A stretch of DNA of 24,166 nt from CAZMXI01 sp964570205 (GTDB taxonomy: Bacteria; Planctomycetota; Phycisphaerae; Tepidisphaerales; Tepidisphaeraceae), in contig CAZMXI010000068.1 of assembly GCA_964570205.1 (NCBI GenBank), positions 1 through 24,166 on the forward strand, given 5' to 3'. The notes below the pieces were generated by a model. The model made no database searches and was not told where the DNA came from. It saw only the letters and a program-made list of their open reading frames with translations. This document shows, piece by piece, positions 20,256 to 24,166 of the stretch. Within the stretch, counting starts at the first letter, position 1. The number at the start of each line of letters is the position of its first letter. The position numbers and the translations under genes were made by a program.

Positions 20256-20807
20256 CTACCGCCCGAACACGCTCCCCAGCGCCTGCTCGGCCAGCTTCCG
20301 CGCTGCCGGGCTGCGCAACAGCAGCATCGGGTCGTTCAGCACCTCCCGCACATCCAGCATCCCGCTGTACGACACCGGCACCCGCACCTTCTCCTTCAGC
20401 AGCGGAATCGATTCCTGCGTGAACCCGATCCCCGCGTCGATCTTGTACGGTATCTTTCCCCCCGATCGCGCAATGGCGTCGCTCACCGTCAGCAGGTTCT
20501 CAAAGCTCACCTGCACCGGCAGCGCGACCGTTCGCTGACCGCTCTTCGGCACCGACCCGCCGGGCGCTGCCTGCCCCTTCAGAAACTCGCTTCCCGACAT
20601 CGCCAGCGCATAATCCACCTCCGCCAGCGGAATCGCCACCGCGTTGGGGTTCTTCACATCCACCATCACATTCATCGTGAACCCCTGCGGGTCGATCTTC
20701 CCCAGCGACACCGAGCTCACCGCCGCCGATGGCTTCTCGAATTCCGCGCACCCCCCGCAGATCATCACCGCCACCGCGATCGCCGACACCCCGGCGCTTC
20801 TGAACAT
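20256..20807 (-). CDS. LEA14-like (LEA type 2 / WHy domain) lipoprotein
   Basis: This 183-residue protein has a signal sequence ending ICGGC with Cys20 as the likely lipidated residue, though the lipobox is weak. The body is a single LEA14/WHy beta-sandwich: VSSVSLGKIDPQGFTMNVMVDVKNPNAVAIPLAEVDYALAMSGSEFLKGQ in segments, then VALPVQVSFENLLTV and KIPYKIDAGIGF. The NPN motif is typical of the family. LEA14 proteins in bacteria are linked to desiccation or envelope stress, with little direct evidence. It follows the FabZ-like gene by 9 bp, so it is co-transcribed, and faces the PDZ protein gene convergently. Confidence 0.85.
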   Translation of the reverse strand: MFRSAGVSAIAVAVMICGGCAEFEKPSAAVSSVSLGKIDPQGFTMNVMVDVKNPNAVAIPLAEVDYALAMSGSEFLKGQAAPGGSVPKSGQRTVALPVQVSFENLLTVSDAIARSGGKIPYKIDAGIGFTQESIPLLKEKVRVPVSYSGMLDVREVLNDPMLLLRSPAARKLAEQALGSVFGR

Positions 20808-20816
20808 GGCAGGACC

Positions 20817-21290
20817 TCACAATTGCGTACCCGTGATCCCCGTCTCCAGAACGATGTTCCCATTCACGATCCCCTGGATCTGGCAGAAAATCCGCCCGTG
20901 CCGCTGCCATATTTTCTGCCCCAGCAGATACAGCCGGCACCCCGGACCTACTTGTTGACGGAACTTCGTGTCCGTCACGCCCCCGAAACCCACGAATCCC
21001 TCCCACCCCACATATCTTCGGCAATAGAACGAGGCGAGCTGCGCCGCCGCTTCGATCATGATCACCCCCGGCAGCAGCGGCCGACCCGGAATATGCCCCT
21101 CCACCCAGAATTCGTCCGACCGCACATCCTTGTAACCCACGAGCTGGCCCGTCTCGCCATTTGCCCAGATGATCGCGTTCAAATGCTCCATCGCCCCACG
21201 CTGCGGGTTGAATTGGCGAATCGCCTCCTGATCGAACATGACCTGGTTCAGGTCAATTCCCGAAATGTCAAACAGGTATTTGGGCGGCAT
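20817..21290 (-). CDS. FabZ/FabA-family (3R)-hydroxyacyl-ACP dehydratase-like protein
   Basis: This 157-residue hot-dog-fold protein has the catalytic segment VEGHIPGRPLLPGVIMIEAAAQLASFY. The His of GHIPGRP and the Glu of MIEAAAQ match the FabZ dyad. Upstream HLNAIIWANGETGQLVGYKDV and downstream GFGGVTDTKFRQQVGPGCRLYL are also family-like. FabZ dehydrates 3-hydroxyacyl-ACP in fatty-acid synthesis; this protein is divergent and may serve a specialised lipid or ketide. ATG 21290 was chosen because homology begins there; in-frame sequence upstream has no family features. A perfect 11-bp hairpin lies 20 nt before the start. Confidence 0.82.
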   Translation of the reverse strand: MPPKYLFDISGIDLNQVMFDQEAIRQFNPQRGAMEHLNAIIWANGETGQLVGYKDVRSDEFWVEGHIPGRPLLPGVIMIEAAAQLASFYCRRYVGWEGFVGFGGVTDTKFRQQVGPGCRLYLLGQKIWQRHGRIFCQIQGIVNGNIVLETGITGTQL

Positions 21291-21310
21291 TCGGCTTCCG
21301 TATGCAGAAC

Positions 21311-21336
21311 CGGGGGCGAACCGGCGTTCGCCCCCG
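21311..21336. repeat. Perfect 11-bp inverted repeat upstream of the FabZ-like gene
   Basis: CGGGGGCGAAC and GTTCGCCCCCG pair without mismatch around CGGC. It lies in the histone-FabZ gap, 20 nt before the FabZ ATG on the minus strand. The T-run lies on the wrong side for an intrinsic terminator in the transcribed direction, so it is more likely an RNA hairpin affecting stability or initiation, or an operator. Confidence 0.6.
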
Positions 21337-21409
21337 AAAAACCCATCTGTCACATCCGCGCACCCCGCCGGGCGATCCAGATGCACGCCGGGCAACATGC
21401 GATCGCAAC

Positions 21410-21622
21410 CTATGGCTGCTGGGCTTCGGCCTCACCCTCAGGCGTGCCTGCCTCGCCTTCGCGGCCTTCGAGTATCTTCTTACGTACTTCCTGGGCGGCC
21501 GACTTGATCTCCTGCATCTTCTTCCGCACTCGCGTGCCGGCTGCCTTATTCCCGCCAGAGGCCTTGGACACATCGTCTTCCGCTTCCAGAACAAGCCTCT
21601 TCAATGTCTCGAACTCTTGCAT
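21410..21622 (-). CDS. Hc1-like bacterial histone H1 homologue
   Basis: This 70-residue protein matches the start of chlamydial Hc1 and planctomycete histone H1-like proteins: a short acidic helix (FETLKRLVLEAEDDVSKASG), then the conserved basic stretch GNKAAGTRVRKKMQEIKSAAQEVRKKI. The C-terminal tail is acidic and Ala/Gly/Glu-rich, not the long Lys-rich tail of chlamydial Hc1. It probably binds DNA or RNA and compacts the nucleoid. GGAGG (21628-21632) lies 5 nt before the ATG, and a TTGACA-type promoter sits just upstream, so strong constitutive expression is expected. It is divergent from lysS and first of three minus-strand genes. Confidence 0.85.
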   Translation of the reverse strand: MQEFETLKRLVLEAEDDVSKASGGNKAAGTRVRKKMQEIKSAAQEVRKKILEGREGEAGTPEGEAEAQQP

Positions 21623-21648
21623 GTATACCTCCGTATCACAGACCCAAA

Positions 21649-21677
21649 ACGATAATGGCCAAGGATTTGGGTGTCAA
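21649..21677 (-). promoter_or_regulatory. Strong promoter of the Hc1-like gene
   Basis: On the minus strand a perfect -35 TTGACA (21677-21672), a 17-nt spacer and TATCGT (21654-21649). The start falls about 20 nt before the ATG, leaving room for the Shine-Dalgarno GGAGG. Confidence 0.65.
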
Positions 21678-21775
21678 TCGGCCGACCAGCCGCCCGGCCG
21701 TCGCCGCAACAGTTCACCACCCTATATGCCGACAAATCAAGCACTTGCCGTCCCCTCGGCCGTCGCATACTCCAA

Positions 21776-21803
21776 TTGCAAAATGCCACACCTGCACTAT
21801 CAT
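21776..21803 (+). promoter_or_regulatory. Candidate lysS promoter
   Basis: TTGCAA (21776-21781), a 16-nt spacer and TATCAT (21798-21803), 28 nt before ATG 21832. No Shine-Dalgarno precedes the start codon. Confidence 0.4.
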
Positions 21804-21831
21804 CGTTCCTCTTTCGTCAAAATACGCCCCT

Positions 21832-23715
21832 ATGGAACAGCAAACCACCAGTTCGTACGAGCAGGAACGACGCCACAAACGCGAGCAGTTGCGCGAAATG
21901 GGCCTCGACCCCTACGGCCAGCGAACCGAGGCCGTCCAGCCCTTGGCCGAAGTTAAGTCCCTGTACAAACCGGAGATGGGGCACGACGGCGGACCCGCCG
22001 TCAAGGCCGCCGGCCGTGTCATGCTCAAACGCGACATGGGCAAGCTCTCGTTCCTCACCCTCCGCGATGAAACCGGCGACCTCCAGGTCGCCCTGGACAA
22101 AAAGCGCCTCGACGAGACTGCCTGGCAGGTCAATTCTCTCATCGACCTCGGCGACCTCCTCGTCGTCGAAGGCCCCCTGGGCGTCACCCGCAAGGGCGAG
22201 ATCACCATCTGGGCCACCGCCGTCTCCGTCGCCTCCAAGGCCCTTCTGCCGCCCCCTGCCAAGTGGGAAGGCCTCTCCGATGTCGAACTCCGCTACCGCC
22301 AGCGCTACGTCGACCTCTGGGCCAACCCCGATGTCATGCGCATCCTCAAGCTCCGCATGGCCATCGTGGATGAAATCCGCTCCTTCATGAAAGGCCGCGG
22401 CTTCGCCGAGGTCGAGACCCCCATGATGCAGGCCCTCGCCGGCGGAGCGGCCGCCCGACCCTTCACCACCCACCACAACGCCCTCAACATCCCCCTCTAC
22501 CTTCGCATCGCCCCGGAACTCTACCTCAAGCGCCTGCTCGTCGGCGGTTTTAATAAGGTCTTCGAGCTCAACCGCAACTTCCGCAACGAAGGCATCAGCC
22601 CCCGCCACAACCCCGAATTCACCATGCTCGAGGCCTACGAGGCATTCGGAAGCTGGGAAACCATGGCCGAACTAGTCGAAAGCATGATCTGTCACATCGC
22701 CCAGAAGGTGATGGGCACCTTGAAGATCGAGCACCACGACGCCACTGGCAAGAGGGCCGTGGATGCTTATATGAATGGAACGGGTGCGAGCCTAGAAGGG
22801 ATATGCAAAGCGCGGCTGGACCTGCTCGATTCCCAAGAGGGAAGGAACCCGTTCCTTGTCCTCGCAACACCAGCCGAACACGAGGCACGACGCACTGCAA
22901 GTGAAGGTTACGAACGAGGCCAACCAGGATTCGACGCCTTCCTCCAGGAGATCGCGGATTCGCTCGCTGGAAAGACTCGTGAGGAACAGCGCTTACACCT
23001 TCTCAAGGCGTTCATTATTAAGCGAATTAACCTGACCCGCCCTTGGAAGCGCGTGCGCCTAGTCGACCTCGTCAGAGAATATACAGGGTGGAAGTTCACT
23101 AAGCATTCGCTGCAGAAGGACGAACCAGCTTTTCTCAAGGTTGTTGAGATGATGACTGAGCGGATGCATTCTGAGGGTCGCCACAAAATGGCCCAACACG
23201 TTGCCCGGACGACTGGTCTCACGCCTGCGCAGACAACCCAATTAGAGCACAATGTTCATATGCGCCCTGGAACGGCCGAGCAGATTGCTCGTGTTCTCAG
23301 CGCACTGGAGCCCGCCGAGCAGCTTCAACAGGTTTACGAGAAGCTCATCGAGCCCACCCTTATCGACCCCACCTTCGTCACCCACGTCCCCAGCGTCATC
23401 ATCCCGCTGGCCCGGGAGAACAAGCAGGATCCCTTCTTCGCCGATGTCTACGAACTGGCCATCAACGGCCAGGAAATCTCCCCCGGCTATACCGAGCTCA
23501 ACGACCCCGACGTGCAGGAAAAGCACTTCCACCACCAGGTGGGCGACAAGGAAGAGCAGCAGAAAGTGGACGAGGACTTCCTCACCGCCCTTAAATACGG
23601 CATGCCCCCCGCGGGAGGAATGGGCCTGGGCGTGGACCGGCTGGCCATGATGCTCACCGGCGCTGAAAGCATCCGCGATGTGATACTATTCCCGTTGATG
23701 AGGCCGGTCGACTAG
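21832..23715 (+). CDS. lysS: Lysyl-tRNA synthetase, class II, with enlarged middle region
   Basis: This 627-residue protein is about 120 residues longer than usual. The order is an OB-fold anticodon domain (FLTLRDETGDLQVALDK), LRYRQRYVDLWANPDV, motif 2 (FELNRNFRNEGISPRHNPEF), GQEISPGYTELNDP, and motif 3 (GMGLGVDRLAMMLTG, Arg603). It charges tRNA-Lys, and its catalytic motifs are intact. Residues 308-398 have no counterpart in the typical protein: they interrupt the usual run from DATGK to INLTRPWKRVRLVDLVREYTG. Residues 424-493 are also about 40 longer than usual. The stretch 22741-23330 uses visibly less C-ending codons than the flanks. ATG 21832 was chosen because the family N-terminus starts there. 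A LolC-like gene follows at once, a common planctomycete order. Confidence 0.93.
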   Translation: MEQQTTSSYEQERRHKREQLREMGLDPYGQRTEAVQPLAEVKSLYKPEMGHDGGPAVKAAGRVMLKRDMGKLSFLTLRDETGDLQVALDKKRLDETAWQVNSLIDLGDLLVVEGPLGVTRKGEITIWATAVSVASKALLPPPAKWEGLSDVELRYRQRYVDLWANPDVMRILKLRMAIVDEIRSFMKGRGFAEVETPMMQALAGGAAARPFTTHHNALNIPLYLRIAPELYLKRLLVGGFNKVFELNRNFRNEGISPRHNPEFTMLEAYEAFGSWETMAELVESMICHIAQKVMGTLKIEHHDATGKRAVDAYMNGTGASLEGICKARLDLLDSQEGRNPFLVLATPAEHEARRTASEGYERGQPGFDAFLQEIADSLAGKTREEQRLHLLKAFIIKRINLTRPWKRVRLVDLVREYTGWKFTKHSLQKDEPAFLKVVEMMTERMHSEGRHKMAQHVARTTGLTPAQTTQLEHNVHMRPGTAEQIARVLSALEPAEQLQQVYEKLIEPTLIDPTFVTHVPSVIIPLARENKQDPFFADVYELAINGQEISPGYTELNDPDVQEKHFHHQVGDKEEQQKVDEDFLTALKYGMPPAGGMGLGVDRLAMMLTGAESIRDVILFPLMRPVD

Positions 23716-23722
23716 GAGTCGC

Positions 23723-24166
23723 GTGTATAAGCTCCACCTGATCCTCAAATACCTTCGCAAGCGCCGAATCGCCTGGGTTTCGCTTGTCGCGGTCATGTTG
23801 TGCACGGCGATGGTGCTGGTGGTGCTCAGCGTCATGGGCGGCTGGCTCCGCACCTTCCGCGAGAACTTCAACGGCGTTTCCGGCGATGTCATCGTCGAGC
23901 AAAACATTCACACGCTCGATGTCATGAGCTGGGCCATGAACAATGTGCCGCCGCTGCGTTGTACCGGTCTGGGGGGACGCAAAGTCCGCGTGGATGTTGG
24001 AGATGACGCCAGACCGCATCGCCAGTTCGGCGAGTCCCTTGTAGTCAACAATCAGGGTGCAATCTTTCCCGTATGGAATCAAGTGCGCCCGCCGTCCGTC
24101 AGGTTCAAGGCCGAGCGCGGAGAGGTCCAGAAGGAGCGGAGGCTGACCGTGGCCGTGGACTGGGCC
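23723..24166 (+). CDS. LolC/LolE-type ABC permease N-terminus, lost after about 60 residues (open to window edge)
   Basis: From GTG 23723, with AGGAG 4 nt upstream and 7 bp after lysS, residues 1-60 read as a lipoprotein-release permease start: YKLHLILKYLRKRRIAWVSL, a first membrane helix VAVMLCTAMVLVVLSVMGG, then WLRTFRENFNGVSGDVIVE. From about 23903 the frame stays open but no longer resembles the family. From 23981 to the edge the minus strand instead reads as RecT. The permease is therefore either interrupted by a mobile element or joined to unrelated sequence by assembly. The Lol system moves lipoproteins to the outer membrane, so loss of this copy would be surprising unless another exists. 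Confidence 0.6.
   Translation, partial: MYKLHLILKYLRKRRIAWVSLVAVMLCTAMVLVVLSVMGGWLRTFRENFNGVSGDVIVEQNIHTLDVMSWAMNNVPPLRCTGLGGRKVRVDVGDDARPHRQFGESLVVNNQGAIFPVWNQVRPPSVRFKAERGEVQKERRLTVAVDWA
23981..24166 (-). CDS. RecT-family single-strand annealing protein, internal fragment
   Basis: On the minus strand 62 codons from the window edge read LSALGLEPDGRRAHLIPYG, then KDCTLIVDYKGLAELAMRSG and VISNIHADF, which matches the core of RecT: the GLEPDGR...IPYG segment and the YKGL..LA.RSG helix. RecT is a phage or prophage annealing protein that pairs single strands in recombination. The N-terminus is outside the window. Homology stops abruptly at 23981, where the frame continues as the complement of unrelated and LolC-coding DNA. 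There is no sign of the usual continuation after HAD, so the gene is truncated or the junction is artificial. Confidence 0.65.

Noticed and set aside
22753..23025. lysS insertion as an intein
   Set aside because: There is no Cys/Ser/Thr at the first position, no His-Asn/Cys end and no splicing blocks; 91 residues is also too short for most inteins.
1..24166. CRISPR arrays, tRNA or rRNA genes
   Set aside because: No regularly spaced direct repeats and no tRNA- or rRNA-like segments were seen on reading; a tRNAscan or Infernal run would be decisive.

Overview
The window is GC-rich, densely coded DNA that looks like a Planctomycetota chromosome, most likely class Phycisphaerae. This is inferred from several traits. 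The lysyl-tRNA synthetase is followed directly by a LolC/E-type permease start. A Tat-exported Gfo/Idh/MocA oxidoreductase is paired with a DUF6807 (PmoA-like) protein. There is a small Hc1-like histone, and diderm envelope genes (BamD-like TPR protein, LptE, LolC) are present. Few genes have clear Shine-Dalgarno sites, and several start codons lie only 6-7 nt after a -10-like hexamer, suggesting leaderless mRNAs.

Layout. 1-943 (-): secreted sialidase/BNR-repeat protein, cut by the left edge. 944-1430: no protein gene, but a complete promoter / three-hairpin / intrinsic-terminator unit, the best candidate here for an undescribed small RNA. 1431-2970: small lipoprotein (+) facing a soluble histidine kinase (-). 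3136-9237 (+): recO, a BamD-like TPR protein, an LptE-like lipoprotein, ftsH with a textbook terminator, a GNAT acetyltransferase and folP. 9320-12764 (+): the c-di-AMP module cdaA-cdaR(ybbR), then proA. 12794-16596 (-): Gfo/Idh/MocA oxidoreductase and DUF6807 protein, then a ferritin-like/VIT1 fusion (MbfA type). 16745-20237 (+): two sigma-70/ECF modules. The first has a two-helix membrane partner. The second has a single-pass anti-sigma-like protein and a PDZ protein whose trypsin-like domain has lost its triad. 20256-21622 (-): Hc1-like histone, FabZ-like dehydratase and LEA14-like lipoprotein. 21832-23715 (+): lysS with an unusual enlarged middle. 23723-24166: start of a LolC/E permease that is quickly lost, while the opposite strand at 23981-24166 reads as the middle of a RecT recombinase. 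The right edge therefore looks like a mobile-element junction or an assembly join.

How the parts fit. Much of the plus strand is housekeeping: recombination repair, outer-membrane biogenesis, membrane proteolysis, folate, c-di-AMP, proline and tRNA charging. Accessory blocks concern carbohydrate use, iron, and envelope-linked transcription control. The points most worth checking are the small RNA unit (1123-1325), the lysS insertions, the RecT/LolC junction, the pseudo-protease in the sigma operon, the altered DGA motif of CdaA with its coupled upstream ORF, and the recurrent leaderless promoter spacing.
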